Made by a program: the position numbers and the translations under genes. DNA of 64,000 bases. Source: HXMU1420-13 sp034669965. GTDB taxonomy: Bacteria > Bacteroidota > Rhodothermia > Balneolales > Balneolaceae. Position 1 is the first letter of the stretch. The number at the start of each line of letters is the position of its first letter. Below the pieces are notes generated by a model. The model was not told where the DNA came from, did not search any database, and saw only the letters and a list, made by a program, of their open reading frames with translations. The stretch spans positions 1-64,000 of the forward strand of contig JAXMOK010000005.1 in assembly GCA_034669965.1 (NCBI GenBank), written 5' to 3'. This document shows positions 25,323 to 34,559 of this stretch, piece by piece.

Positions 25323-27026
25323 TTAGAGAACTCGTGGTGCAGCTTCTAAGATTTCTTTGCTACACTTATCTTCGAATTGTTTGAAATTCTCGATAAACAT
25401 CCGAGCTAATTCATCAGCTTTGTTATCGTATTCGCGTGCATCATCCCAAGTATAACGAGGGATTAATACTTTCGATGGAACACCTTCCACTTTGATAGGC
25501 ACATTGAAACCGAAGATAGGATCTTTAACGTACTCAACACCTTCGAGGCCTCCGTCAATCGCTTCAGAAAGCATCTTACGAGTGAATTTAAGCTTCATTC
25601 GCTCACCTACGCCTGACGGTCCGCCGGTCCAACCGGTGTTAACCAACCATACTTTTGAACCATGCTTACGAATCTTTTCAGCAAGAAGCTCAGCGTAAAC
25701 AGAAGGGTGAAGCGGCATAAACGGTGATCCGAAACAAGCAGAGAATGTTGCCTGTGGTTCGGTTACGCCACGCTCGGTTCCTGCTACTTTTGCCGTGTAA
25801 CCACTAATAAAGTGATACATCGCTTGCTCAGGTGTTAAGCGGCTGATTGGAGGCAGCACACCAAAAGCATCGCAGGTAAGAAAAATCACATTTTCAGGAT
25901 GATTTCCTTTTCCGGTTTCGCTTGCATTCGGGATAAATTTAAGCGGGTATGAACATCGGGTATTTTGAGTAAGGCTTACGTCTTCGAAGTTAGGTTCGCG
26001 ATTTTCATTCAAAACCACATTCTCCAAGATGGTACCCGGCATTTTTGTAGTCGCAAAAATCAGTGGCTCATTTTCTTCGGTCAAATTGATGGTTTTAGCA
26101 TAACATCCACCTTCAAAATTGAATACGCCTTCGTCGTTCCAACCATGCTCATCATCGCCAATCAATGTTTTATCGGGATCAGCAGAAAGAGTGGTTTTTC
26201 CGGTTCCTGATAAGCCGAAGAAAATGGCAGTTTTACCATCTGCATCGTGGTTTGCCGAACAATGCATTGGCATTACACCATTTTTTGGGAGCAGGTAATT
26301 CATCACGCTGAAGATTCCTTTTTTCACTTCGCCGGAATACATAGTGCCACCGAAAAGAATAATTTTCTTTTCCATATTAACCAGAATAAACGTGCTGGTT
26401 CGGGTTCCATCAACGGCAGGATCGGCCTCGAAAAATGGTGCTGCAAGTACCGTAAACTCAGGAATGTGTGCCGCTAATTCTTCTTCATTTGGGTTGATGA
26501 ACATATTGTCTGTAAACAAAGCGTGATAAGCCACTTCTGAAACAACTCGAACTTTAAGGCGGTTGTTTTCATCAGCTCCACAAAATACGTCTTTAACAAA
26601 CAGGCGCTTATCTTCGAGATAATTTTGCACCTTGTTGAATAAATTGTCAAAAACTTTTTCTGATGTAGGCTGGTTGATGGGACCCCAATCTATTTCATCT
26701 TGGATCGAAGCTTGCTCAACAACAAACTTATCTTTTGGCGAACGACCGGTAAATTTACCGGTATGCACTAATAAGGCATGATCTTTGGTTAAAATCGCTT
26801 CACCGTGTAAAATCGCGTGCTCATACAATTCGGCTGGAGTAAGGTTCCAGTATACCTCTTTGTTGTTTTCAAGCCCCAGATAATCCAGTCCAATATGACT
26901 TCTGGGATGTACATCGTAATCAGCTTTCATAGCTCCTGTTTCTATCGGTTTATATGGTCCTTTCAAGATAAGCATATGTATACCTGTTTTAACCTCAATT
27001 TGTGAGTTTGGTTTTGGTTTAAGCAT
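25323..27026 (-). CDS. pckA: Phosphoenolpyruvate carboxykinase (ATP)
   Basis: This gluconeogenic enzyme converts oxaloacetate and ATP to PEP and CO2. The P-loop GLSGTGKTTLSADP, the kinase-1 stretch GDDEHGWND, the CSANHDADG segment and GWTGGPSGVGER identify the ATP-type enzyme. The longest frame gives 567 residues; the family is usually about 535, so Met33 at 26930 (MKADYDVHPRSHIGLDYLGL) may be the real start. A LacI-like palindrome lies at 27038-27053. The gene is monocistronic, ending in a clear terminator. Confidence 0.96.
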   Translation of the reverse strand: MLKPKPNSQIEVKTGIHMLILKGPYKPIETGAMKADYDVHPRSHIGLDYLGLENNKEVYWNLTPAELYEHAILHGEAILTKDHALLVHTGKFTGRSPKDKFVVEQASIQDEIDWGPINQPTSEKVFDNLFNKVQNYLEDKRLFVKDVFCGADENNRLKVRVVSEVAYHALFTDNMFINPNEEELAAHIPEFTVLAAPFFEADPAVDGTRTSTFILVNMEKKIILFGGTMYSGEVKKGIFSVMNYLLPKNGVMPMHCSANHDADGKTAIFFGLSGTGKTTLSADPDKTLIGDDEHGWNDEGVFNFEGGCYAKTINLTEENEPLIFATTKMPGTILENVVLNENREPNFEDVSLTQNTRCSYPLKFIPNASETGKGNHPENVIFLTCDAFGVLPPISRLTPEQAMYHFISGYTAKVAGTERGVTEPQATFSACFGSPFMPLHPSVYAELLAEKIRKHGSKVWLVNTGWTGGPSGVGERMKLKFTRKMLSEAIDGGLEGVEYVKDPIFGFNVPIKVEGVPSKVLIPRYTWDDAREYDNKADELARMFIENFKQFEDKCSKEILEAAPRVL

Positions 27027-27037
27027 TTCGGTTCCAC

Positions 27038-27053
27038 TGAAAAAGCGCTTTCA
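27038..27053. promoter_or_regulatory. LacI/CcpA-like palindromic operator candidate upstream of pckA
   Basis: On the minus strand this reads TGAAAGCGCTTTTTCA, nearly a perfect palindrome and identical over 14 bases to the site upstream of glnA at 8772. It lies 12 bp before the longest pckA frame, or 108 bp before the Met33 start. The rest of the 256-bp gap (27027-27282) shows only an AT-rich tract. Confidence 0.55.
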
Positions 27054-27282
27054 TTAATTAAGCATTTGTAAGAACCACTCTTATATTCTTATTTGAAAGT
27101 GAAGAAAGTGTGAAAAAGTATTGGGTAAAAAAAAGGAGTTGAATTTTTAGAAAAATATCGAACCACTAAAATGCTGTGCTAGAAAAGAAAATGTGGCTCT
27201 GTGTTTTAGAAAAGCGGTACCATGATGAGTTCGGTATTTCTTACTCTATAAAAAAAAAGGGGATAAAATTTTTAGCTATTCA

Positions 27283-27717
27283 TCAATTTTCATCCGACGA
27301 GTACTCCGAAAATCCACCCAGAAGATTGCTCACTTTTTTAAAGCCAAGTTCTTCGGTCATAATTTTGGAAGCATCGGCTGATCGTCTACCGGTTCGGCAG
27401 TACACTATATAAGTTTTGGTGGTATCTAATTTGGCAAGTTCCTCCACAAAGTTTTCGCCGCGATAATCTATCTGTATGGCGCCTTCAATCATGCCTTCGG
27501 CTACTTCAGGATCAGTGCGTACATCCAGAATAACCACATCTTCAGGGAGGTTGGATTCCATGCTTTTAAATGCATCCTGACTTAAATCCGTGTAGGTATT
27601 GGTTACAGGTGCCAGCCCCGGAGTGGCTTCGGTTTGAGGTGCTTCGTTTTTGGATTCACAGTTAGTTACTAAGAAGAGAAGGGAAAAGGCAAAAGTGAAA
27701 AAGGTGGCTTTTTTCAT
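27283..27717 (-). CDS. Rhodanese-domain lipoprotein
   Basis: The 144-residue protein has a lipoprotein signal (FAFSLLFLVTNC, Cys20) and a rhodanese domain: VILDVRTDPEVAEGMIEGAI, active-site loop CRTGRRSADA with its catalytic cysteine, and FKKVSNLLGGFSEY at the end. It would be membrane-anchored in the periplasm, moving sulfane sulfur or acting on redox groups; the partner is unknown. It follows the T9SS-protein gene by 32 bp on the same strand. Confidence 0.93.
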   Translation of the reverse strand: MKKATFFTFAFSLLFLVTNCESKNEAPQTEATPGLAPVTNTYTDLSQDAFKSMESNLPEDVVILDVRTDPEVAEGMIEGAIQIDYRGENFVEELAKLDTTKTYIVYCRTGRRSADASKIMTEELGFKKVSNLLGGFSEYSSDEN

Positions 27718-27749
27718 GGATCTTGGTATTTAAGAAGTTTGTTTTTGAG

Positions 27750-29246
27750 TTACTTTATCAACGTCATTTTGTTGATCACGCGTTCGTTTAAATCGAAGGC
27801 AACTAACACATAATAATTTATTCCGCTCGAGTAGATATCTGCATTAAAGATTGCAGAGTGCGTTCCTGCAAGTTTAAAATCATCTACCAGCACCTGAATT
27901 TCACGCCCCAACTGATCATAGATCGTTAATTTAACATTACTTCCTTCAGGAATCGAATAGCTGATCACTGTACTCGGGTTAAATGGATTGGGATAGTTTT
28001 GGTGAAGGGTGATGGTTTTCGGCTGTTCAGGTTCAACTTCTGCCGAAACAGGGAGCACTTTCAAGATAGTTTGGTCATTGGTAGATACATTAAATTCGAT
28101 CAATTCTTCAGTAGTTTGTACGTAGAGAATATCTGAAACCGGTTTTTTAAAGAGACCATTTATTGTATTCGAAAACACTATGGGTTCTGAAAATTGACCG
28201 GCAAGTTGATTCCAAAGCCTAATCTCGTTTCTAAAAGCAGTATGAAAATCAGAATCGGAAGTACTTGCTAACTGACTCGTAAATATTCTGATGGAATCTT
28301 CATGGATGGGCTCCCAAGTTGTTCCTTTATTTACTGATTGAATAAGTTGAAAATTATCATGACCAATCGTTTCTTCATTAATTAGAAAACGGTTCTCAGT
28401 GGATGCTAACATGTTTATACCATTGTCACTGAATGTAAACTTCCCAAAAGTACTCCATTTAAACTCAGTGTTCACTAATTCAATCGAATTGCCAAGATTT
28501 GTGGTAGAAAACAGGGAGTCATTTTTTTGAAGATATACTTTGTTGTTATTTGCAGCATCTATGCCCAAAAAGGAATAATCAAGCACTATTAAACTATCCG
28601 AAACCGCACAATAAAAAGATTCATAATTCTCACAATAAGGCCCAGTTTTTGAATCAGATACAGATTTAACGAGCAAGCTGCGATCATAATATTGTGAAAG
28701 CAATGAATCTTGGTTCATTGTAATTATAACAGTGAAGTCGCCTTCTAAATGAGTATGAAGGATGGCATAGTTAGCCGAATCTGTGTTCATGATTTCAATG
28801 CCACTCGGATTAGTCCCTCCGGCGTCAAAAAATGAATTATTAAAAGCCCGTATCTCTCCAAAAGTGTTGGAATAAATTCCTTGAATGCTTCCAGCTGAGT
28901 ACCATGTATTAATATCATTATTCAAAAAAGCGATATCGGCTGTATTCTTGAAATAGACCTCTTTTTGTGTGCAAGGCAATTGCTGATAATACCCTTCGTA
29001 TAACAAGGAGTCACTTTGTGTGGTGGTATCAAAATGATAAATGTCATTTCTCCAATTATACCCACATTCGTTGTTTTCTAACTCGAAGGCTTCAAACAAC
29101 CTATAAAACAAATGCGTAGCCCCTGTCGAATCTTCCATTCCTCTCAGATCGTGGAAGTACTTTTCTTGGCTAAAGCTAGAATTCCAAGTGAGTACAAATA
29201 AAAGGAATAAAAGAAGTGCTCTCATAACCCTAAGCGATTGGTTCAC
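27750..29246 (-). CDS. Secreted protein with C-terminal T9SS (Por) sorting domain
   Basis: The 498-residue protein has a signal peptide (MRALLLFLLFVLTWNSSFSQ after MNQSLRV) and a long beta-rich body resembling a beta-propeller or exo-sialidase-like surface protein, though without clear Asp-box motifs. The C-terminus is a sorting domain: NYPNPFNPSTVISYSI, VKLTIYDQLGREIQVLVDD and SSGINYYVLVAFDL. It shares the sorting pattern with the protein at 10049. It is probably displayed or released through the type IX system; the function of the body is unknown. Confidence 0.83.
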   Translation of the reverse strand: MNQSLRVMRALLLFLLFVLTWNSSFSQEKYFHDLRGMEDSTGATHLFYRLFEAFELENNECGYNWRNDIYHFDTTTQSDSLLYEGYYQQLPCTQKEVYFKNTADIAFLNNDINTWYSAGSIQGIYSNTFGEIRAFNNSFFDAGGTNPSGIEIMNTDSANYAILHTHLEGDFTVIITMNQDSLLSQYYDRSLLVKSVSDSKTGPYCENYESFYCAVSDSLIVLDYSFLGIDAANNNKVYLQKNDSLFSTTNLGNSIELVNTEFKWSTFGKFTFSDNGINMLASTENRFLINEETIGHDNFQLIQSVNKGTTWEPIHEDSIRIFTSQLASTSDSDFHTAFRNEIRLWNQLAGQFSEPIVFSNTINGLFKKPVSDILYVQTTEELIEFNVSTNDQTILKVLPVSAEVEPEQPKTITLHQNYPNPFNPSTVISYSIPEGSNVKLTIYDQLGREIQVLVDDFKLAGTHSAIFNADIYSSGINYYVLVAFDLNERVINKMTLIK

Positions 29247-29352
29247 TGGAACGTAGCCATTCGAATAATCAAAGTCATATTAAACTTACTATCTCATTCC
29301 CAACTTGATTATCTTCCAAGCTCTAAATTCATCGACGAAAACACATTATTGA

Positions 29353-30798
29353 ATGAGTACGATAGCTCACGAGCGTTTTGAAGCCGTAATCGGGCTGGAA
29401 GTCCACGCCCAATTGCTTACCAACAGTAAAGCCTTTGCCCCGGTGGCGCCTATTTATGGCGAAGCCCCCAACACCATGGTTACCCCGTTGTGTTTAGGTC
29501 ACCCGGGAACCTTGCCGGTTGTGAACGAAAATCTGGTTCGATATATCATTAAAATGGGATTGGCTACCAATTGTAGCGTGGCCGAAAAATCCATTTTTGC
29601 ACGCAAGAACTACTTTTATCCTGATTTACCCAAAGGCTACCAAATTTCGCAATTCGATACGCCTATTTGTTTCGATGGATACCTGGATATCGAGCTGGAA
29701 GAATACAACAAGCGAATCGGCCTTACTCGTATTCATATGGAGGAAGATGCGGGCAAATCTATCCACGATCAGGATCCATACAATACTTTAGTGGATTTAA
29801 ACCGTGCCGGAACACCGCTTATCGAGATTGTATCTGAGCCGGATTTACGCACTCCGCAGGAAGCTTACGCTTACCTCACCAAGATCAAACAAATTGTACA
29901 GTATCTAGAAATTTGTGATGGAAACATGGAAGAAGGCTCGCTCCGTTGCGATGCCAACGTTTCTGTACGTCCGCGCGGTAGAGAGAAATTCGGGACACGA
30001 ACCGAGCTCAAAAATATGAACTCTTTCCGAAATGTGGAGAAAGCCATCGAGTTCGAAATCTACCGACAAATCGAGCTGATTGAAAGCGGTGGAGAAGTGG
30101 TGCAGCAAACGCGTTTATGGGATACCTCGAAAAATCAGACTCGAATTATGCGCTCGAAAGAAGAAGCGCATGATTATCGATATTTCCCCGAACCTGATTT
30201 GCCTCCGATCATTGTAACCAACGAATTGATGGAGGAGATCAAAGCAGAACTTCCGGAACTTGCTGATGTACGCCAAAAGCGTTTTGCCGAAGAATATGGA
30301 ATGAGCGAAGTGGACGCTGTGACCATCACTGAAAATCGTTATCTGGCCGACTTTTTTGAAGAAGTGGCTGAGGCAGCAAACAATCCAAAAGCAGCTACAA
30401 ATATAGTATTGAGTGATGTGCTGCGAGTTTTGAACGAACAGAGCATCAACATCAAAGAGTTTAAGGTTTCACCGGCGCGCCTGGCTGAGCTGATCAAACT
30501 GAAAGAAGAAGACAAGATTAATTCTTCGGCCATGCAGACCATTTTTGATGCCATGCTTGATAACGAGAAATCGGCAGAGGAACTTGCTAAAGAAATGAAT
30601 CTGATTCAGGTTTCGGATACCGGATTCCTGGAAGAATTGGTGGATGAGATCATTGCTAACAATCCCGATGAAGTAGAGAGATTTAAAGCCGGGAAAAAGC
30701 AATTGATGGGATTCTTTGTGGGACAGGCAATGAAAGCCTCGAAGGGGAAAGCCAATCCAAAAATGGTAACCCAAATGGTTGCTAAAAAATTAAACTGA
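29353..30798 (+). CDS. gatB: Asp-tRNA(Asn)/Glu-tRNA(Gln) amidotransferase subunit B
   Basis: The 481-residue GatB has VIGLEVHAQL, the family signature FYPDLPKGYQISQ, RIHMEEDAGKS, the second motif SLRCDANVSVR, and the C-terminal GatB/Yqey helical domain ending LMGFFVGQAMKASKGKANPK. It is needed to amidate mischarged Glu-tRNA or Asp-tRNA. gatA and gatC are not adjacent. Confidence 0.98.
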   Translation: MSTIAHERFEAVIGLEVHAQLLTNSKAFAPVAPIYGEAPNTMVTPLCLGHPGTLPVVNENLVRYIIKMGLATNCSVAEKSIFARKNYFYPDLPKGYQISQFDTPICFDGYLDIELEEYNKRIGLTRIHMEEDAGKSIHDQDPYNTLVDLNRAGTPLIEIVSEPDLRTPQEAYAYLTKIKQIVQYLEICDGNMEEGSLRCDANVSVRPRGREKFGTRTELKNMNSFRNVEKAIEFEIYRQIELIESGGEVVQQTRLWDTSKNQTRIMRSKEEAHDYRYFPEPDLPPIIVTNELMEEIKAELPELADVRQKRFAEEYGMSEVDAVTITENRYLADFFEEVAEAANNPKAATNIVLSDVLRVLNEQSINIKEFKVSPARLAELIKLKEEDKINSSAMQTIFDAMLDNEKSAEELAKEMNLIQVSDTGFLEELVDEIIANNPDEVERFKAGKKQLMGFFVGQAMKASKGKANPKMVTQMVAKKLN

Positions 30799-30799
30799 A

Positions 30800-32293
30800 T
30801 TGAAAGAAAATTACGAAGTGAATAATAAATCACGTTGCAAAGCTAACCAGCAAATAGGTCCTTCTCCAAAAAGAGGAAATTCTGAGAAAACGAATGAAAA
30901 TCTGTCTCAACGAGTCCTCCCCCTAGGTATAGGGGGAAAAAGAGGGGGGCGATTATTTGGAATAATCTTGATTTTGATTTCGGTTTCTTTAGCCTGCTCC
31001 CGAACCCCAGAAAAACTCGAAACACGATTCGAAGCTAATATCTCAGTAGCCGATTCTATCGACCAAACCGGGGATTTTTCAGGCTTCTCTTTTTTAATTT
31101 ATAACCGACTTTCGGTTAACGATCCCATCGATACCCTGTTTTATGGTGTAACCGATACCACCGGATTTGTTGATGGCATGATTCCCTTTGAAAGTCCGGG
31201 CGCATATCCGCTCCAGATTTCAAGAAATGGGGTAAACTTATCGTCGATGCGATTGTTATTGGCCGATGATGATACTATCCGGTTTACCGGCGAATTCCCT
31301 GAATTGAGTATTACACTCGATATCGATTCTCGTGAAAACCGAGCCATGAAAGTGTACGAACGAGTTGATAATGGCTTCAACCGTGTAAATCTGTTTATTC
31401 AAACCGGACAATTAACCGGCGAAGATATCCCCATAGAATTACAGAAATGGGTGGATTTGTACTGGGAAGTGTATGAAGGCAAAAAAGGGACTTTTGCATC
31501 TAAATTTGCCCTCGAAAGTGCCATCACATTGCTAGAGAAATTCGATCGCAAGCAGATGTACGAGAAGTTGAATGAAGCCTTTGATGAAGAATATGCCTAT
31601 GCGCTGGCAGTAACCTATGGCAAAGAGTATGTGGCAATTTCTAGAGGATTTAACGCAGCAGTTTCATATCTCGATTCAGTGAAGAGCCTTTCTGATGAAG
31701 ATAATATTCGCCAAACCTTCGATCGGGCTAAAATAAAACTTCACTTAGACAGTGCTTATGTAGAGCAAGCGCGCGATTTGCTCAGCCGCTACGAACGAAA
31801 GTTTGAAGATGAAGAGGATTACTCTTTTTGGTACAAAAACATCCGTTTTGATTTGTATGAGTTACCACCTGGAAAACCGATTCCTGATTTTGAGTTTGTA
31901 ACGGCAGTTGGGGATACCATCAACCGCGCAAATATGCTTGGACAAATTTACGTGCTCGAATTTACCGAAATGGCGAGTAGATTGTATCAACAGCAATATG
32001 ATGAAAGCACTGTTTTATATCAGTTGTATGGCCCACAAGGATTGAGTTATTTCACCATTCCATTCGATGAAAGTGTGAATACAATCATAGCTTTTTATGA
32101 AGAAAGAGATCGATTTTGGCCAATCGCCGACCCTCCATCGTTTGATAAACAACAATTGATGGATGATTTTAACATCCAGTATTTTCCAACTCGCATTCTT
32201 ATTGATGCAGATGGAAACATCGTTCGAAAGTACTTAGGAGAAGAATTCGACGGGATTATTCCCGATATCACCAAAACATTAATGAACAACTAA
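30800..32293 (+). CDS. Lipoprotein with degenerate thioredoxin-like domain; REP-like repeat in its N-terminus
   Basis: The frame begins with TTG at 30800, next to the gatB stop, and contains no ATG until well past the signal. A lipoprotein core (LFGIILILISVSLAC) follows at about residues 52-66. A DUF4369-like beta domain, a helical middle and a C-terminal thioredoxin-like fold follow. The last shows IPDFEFVTAVGDTINRANML and QYFPTRILIDADGNIVRKYLG, but the CxxC position reads TEMASRLY, so the redox cysteines are missing. A palindromic repeat (30914-30949) is translated just before the signal core, and an ATG at 30894 is out of frame. The true start is uncertain. Confidence 0.75.
   Translation: MKENYEVNNKSRCKANQQIGPSPKRGNSEKTNENLSQRVLPLGIGGKRGGRLFGIILILISVSLACSRTPEKLETRFEANISVADSIDQTGDFSGFSFLIYNRLSVNDPIDTLFYGVTDTTGFVDGMIPFESPGAYPLQISRNGVNLSSMRLLLADDDTIRFTGEFPELSITLDIDSRENRAMKVYERVDNGFNRVNLFIQTGQLTGEDIPIELQKWVDLYWEVYEGKKGTFASKFALESAITLLEKFDRKQMYEKLNEAFDEEYAYALAVTYGKEYVAISRGFNAAVSYLDSVKSLSDEDNIRQTFDRAKIKLHLDSAYVEQARDLLSRYERKFEDEEDYSFWYKNIRFDLYELPPGKPIPDFEFVTAVGDTINRANMLGQIYVLEFTEMASRLYQQQYDESTVLYQLYGPQGLSYFTIPFDESVNTIIAFYEERDRFWPIADPPSFDKQQLMDDFNIQYFPTRILIDADGNIVRKYLGEEFDGIIPDITKTLMNN
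30914..30949. repeat. REP-like palindromic repeat inside a coding frame
   Basis: CCCCCTA (30919-30925) and TAGGGGG (30930-30936) form a stem around GGTA, followed by AAAAAGAGGGGGG. It resembles short dispersed palindromes and is read in frame as roughly VLPLGIGGKRGGR, immediately before the lipoprotein signal core. Confidence 0.6.
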
Positions 32294-32298
32294 AGCTA

Positions 32299-33066
32299 AT
32301 GCGCCGATTTTTAATAGCCGGAAACTGGAAAATGAATTGTGGACCTGTTGATGCAGCCGAACTGCTCGAAGGACTTAAAAATGCTAAAAATGAAGTAGCT
32401 GAAGAGGTTGACGTACTTGTTTGTCCGCCATTTGTAAGCTTGGGGATGAGCGTAAACTACTTGCAGGATACCGATATCCATGTGGGTGCGCAAAATATCC
32501 ACTTCGAAGATAACGGTGCATTTACCGGAGAAATCAGCGCAAGTATGCTTACCGAGTGCGGTTGTTCGTTTGTGATTATCGGTCACTCAGAGCGACGGGA
32601 ATATTTCGGCGAAACCGATTCATCGGTAAACAAGAAAATCAAAAAAGCGCTGGCGTTTGATTTGGTACCTGTGCTTTGCGTGGGTGAGAGTCTAGATCAG
32701 CGTAAGCAGGATATTCACTTCGACTTGGTGAAAAACCAAGTTACAGCTGCTTTGGAAGACATTTCAGGGAATGAAGCCCTTGATGTAGTAATCGCCTACG
32801 AACCAATTTGGGCAATCGGAACCGGTGAAACTGCATCCAAAGAACAAGCGCAGGAAATGCACGCTCACATCCGTGGAGTTGTAGCCGATCTGTATGATCA
32901 GGATACAGCCGATGAAATTCGGATTCTCTACGGTGGAAGTATGAAACCGGCTAATGCGGAAGAATTACTCAACCAACCTGATGTTGACGGTGGCCTGATT
33001 GGTGGTGCTTCGCTAAAAGCCGACAGCTTTGCCGAAATTATCAGCATCGCCGAGAAGTTATCGTAA
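32299..33066 (+). CDS. tpiA: Triosephosphate isomerase
   Basis: This glycolytic enzyme interconverts DHAP and glyceraldehyde-3-phosphate. At 255 residues it has all catalytic residues: Lys11 (GNWKMN), His96 (IIGHSERR) and Glu168 (AYEPIWAIGTG), plus the phosphate-binding LYGGSMKPAN and GGLIGGASL. It starts 5 bp after the thioredoxin-like lipoprotein gene, so they are cotranscribed. Confidence 0.98.
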   Translation: MRRFLIAGNWKMNCGPVDAAELLEGLKNAKNEVAEEVDVLVCPPFVSLGMSVNYLQDTDIHVGAQNIHFEDNGAFTGEISASMLTECGCSFVIIGHSERREYFGETDSSVNKKIKKALAFDLVPVLCVGESLDQRKQDIHFDLVKNQVTAALEDISGNEALDVVIAYEPIWAIGTGETASKEQAQEMHAHIRGVVADLYDQDTADEIRILYGGSMKPANAEELLNQPDVDGGLIGGASLKADSFAEIISIAEKLS

Positions 33067-33080
33067 ACTTTGTCTTGAAA

Positions 33081-33114
33081 GTCCCCTCTTGAGAGGGGAT
33101 TTAAGGGTGTGTCT
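33081..33114. repeat. REP-like palindrome, copy 1
   Basis: TCCCCTCT and AGAGGGGA form an 8-bp stem with a TG loop, followed by a conserved tail to GGGTGTGTCT. The 34 bases match copy 2 at 34594-34627 with one mismatch. Here it lies in the tpiA-purD gap. Confidence 0.85.
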
Positions 33115-33166
33115 CAATCCTTTAAACTAATCAAGTCGGCTACTTAAAATTTATTCTTCAAGTACC

Positions 33167-34471
33167 ATGAAAATCAACGTACTTCTTATCGGCTCAGGCG
33201 GACGTGAACATGCCCTTGCCTGGGGAATTGCCAAATCGCCACTCTTGAACACATTGTTCGTTGCTCCTGGAAATCCCGGCACCGAATCGTTGGGCGAAAA
33301 TGTATCTCTTGATGTTTCCAATCACGCCGAAGTACAGCAGTTTGTGGAAGAACATGACGTGAAACTTACGGTCGTAGGTCCCGAACAGCCTTTAGTTGAA
33401 GGAATCGCTGATCACATGGAAGCAGCTGGACATAAGGTATTTGGTCCGAAAAAAGCTGCAGCCATGCTCGAAGGCAGTAAGGAATTTGCCAAAGATTTCA
33501 TGGCTCGGCATAACATTCCAACGGCAGCCTATAAAGTATTTGATCAAGACGACTTTGAAGCCGCCGCGGAGTACATCAAAAGCCAAAATAGCTATCCGGT
33601 GGTGTTAAAGGCAGATGGACTTGCCGGCGGAAAAGGTGTGCTTATTCCGGAAAGCGAAGCCGAAGCTATGGAAGCCTTGCAAGAGCTTAGAACAGGTTCG
33701 CTTAGCGGTGCTGCTTCACGATTGGTGATCGAAGAGTTTATGGTTGGCGAAGAAGCCTCTGTGTTTGCAATCTGCGATGGAAACAGCTTTAAAGTGATTG
33801 GGAATGCCCAAGATCATAAACGTGTGGGAGAAGGCGATACCGGACTTAACACCGGTGGAATGGGCGCTTATTCACCGGCTCCAATTTTAAGTGCGGAACT
33901 GCTTGCAAAGACAGAGAAAGAAATTATTCTCCCAACTATTTCCGGTATGAAGGCGGAAGGTTATCCATATACCGGATTCCTGTATGTGGGCTTGATGATT
34001 ACTACCGAAGGACCAAAGGTGGTGGAATACAATTGCCGTTTTGGTGATCCTGAATGTCAGGTGATTATACCAAGAATGGAGTCGGATTTGTTGGAAGTAT
34101 TGGTTGCTAGTACTAACACATCGCTGAACCCCCACTCCAAAGGTGACTTTTCAACCATGCACATCAATTTTGATCAGAAGTATCGTTGCACGGTGGTGCT
34201 GGCTTCCGGTGGATATCCGCAGAGTTACGAAAAAGGAAAAGTGATTTCGGGCTTAGATTCGGTTCAGGATGCGCTCATTTTTTATGCCGGCACAAAGCGC
34301 GATGGAGATCAGATATTAACCAATGGCGGACGAGTATTGAATGTGGTGGGCTCAGGAGATACCTTGAAAGAGGCAATTGAGTTGTCATACGCCGCCATTT
34401 CGAGAATCAGTTTTCAAGGTTCTTTTTATCGATCCGATATCGGTGCAAAGGGCTTGAAACATTTGGAATAG
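33167..34471 (+). CDS. purD: Phosphoribosylamine-glycine ligase
   Basis: PurD joins glycine to phosphoribosylamine in purine synthesis. The 434-residue ATP-grasp enzyme has NVLLIGSGGREHALAWGIAK, VTVVGPEQPLVEGI-like residues, the ATP-binding LKADGLAGGKGV and the metal site VVEYNCRFGDPECQ. It is separate from purEK in this window. Confidence 0.97.
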   Translation: MKINVLLIGSGGREHALAWGIAKSPLLNTLFVAPGNPGTESLGENVSLDVSNHAEVQQFVEEHDVKLTVVGPEQPLVEGIADHMEAAGHKVFGPKKAAAMLEGSKEFAKDFMARHNIPTAAYKVFDQDDFEAAAEYIKSQNSYPVVLKADGLAGGKGVLIPESEAEAMEALQELRTGSLSGAASRLVIEEFMVGEEASVFAICDGNSFKVIGNAQDHKRVGEGDTGLNTGGMGAYSPAPILSAELLAKTEKEIILPTISGMKAEGYPYTGFLYVGLMITTEGPKVVEYNCRFGDPECQVIIPRMESDLLEVLVASTNTSLNPHSKGDFSTMHINFDQKYRCTVVLASGGYPQSYEKGKVISGLDSVQDALIFYAGTKRDGDQILTNGGRVLNVVGSGDTLKEAIELSYAAISRISFQGSFYRSDIGAKGLKHLE

Positions 34472-34472
34472 T

Positions 34473-34505
34473 GGCAAAGAGACAAAGTATTTAAGGCACA
34501 AAGAT
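34473..34505. repeat. Dispersed AC-rich repeat (GGCACAAAG/GACAAAGTAT)
   Basis: Sequence just after the purD stop contains GGCAAAGAGACAAAGTAT and then GGCACAAAG. Nearly the same words occur right after the luxC-like gene at 37443-37466. Both copies follow stop codons. Confidence 0.5.
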
Positions 34506-34559
34506 AAAATCTACATGCATTACATTTTAACTTCGAACTATTGAATAACCGGACTTAAA

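Noticed and set aside
27176..27412. Plus-strand frame between the rhodanese gene and pckA
   Set aside because: Half of it is antisense to the rhodanese gene and it has no recognisable protein pattern.
33081..33100. Terminator of tpiA
   Set aside because: The hairpin has no T-tract (ATTTAAGGG follows) and the same sequence occurs inside a coding frame, so it is treated as a repeat.
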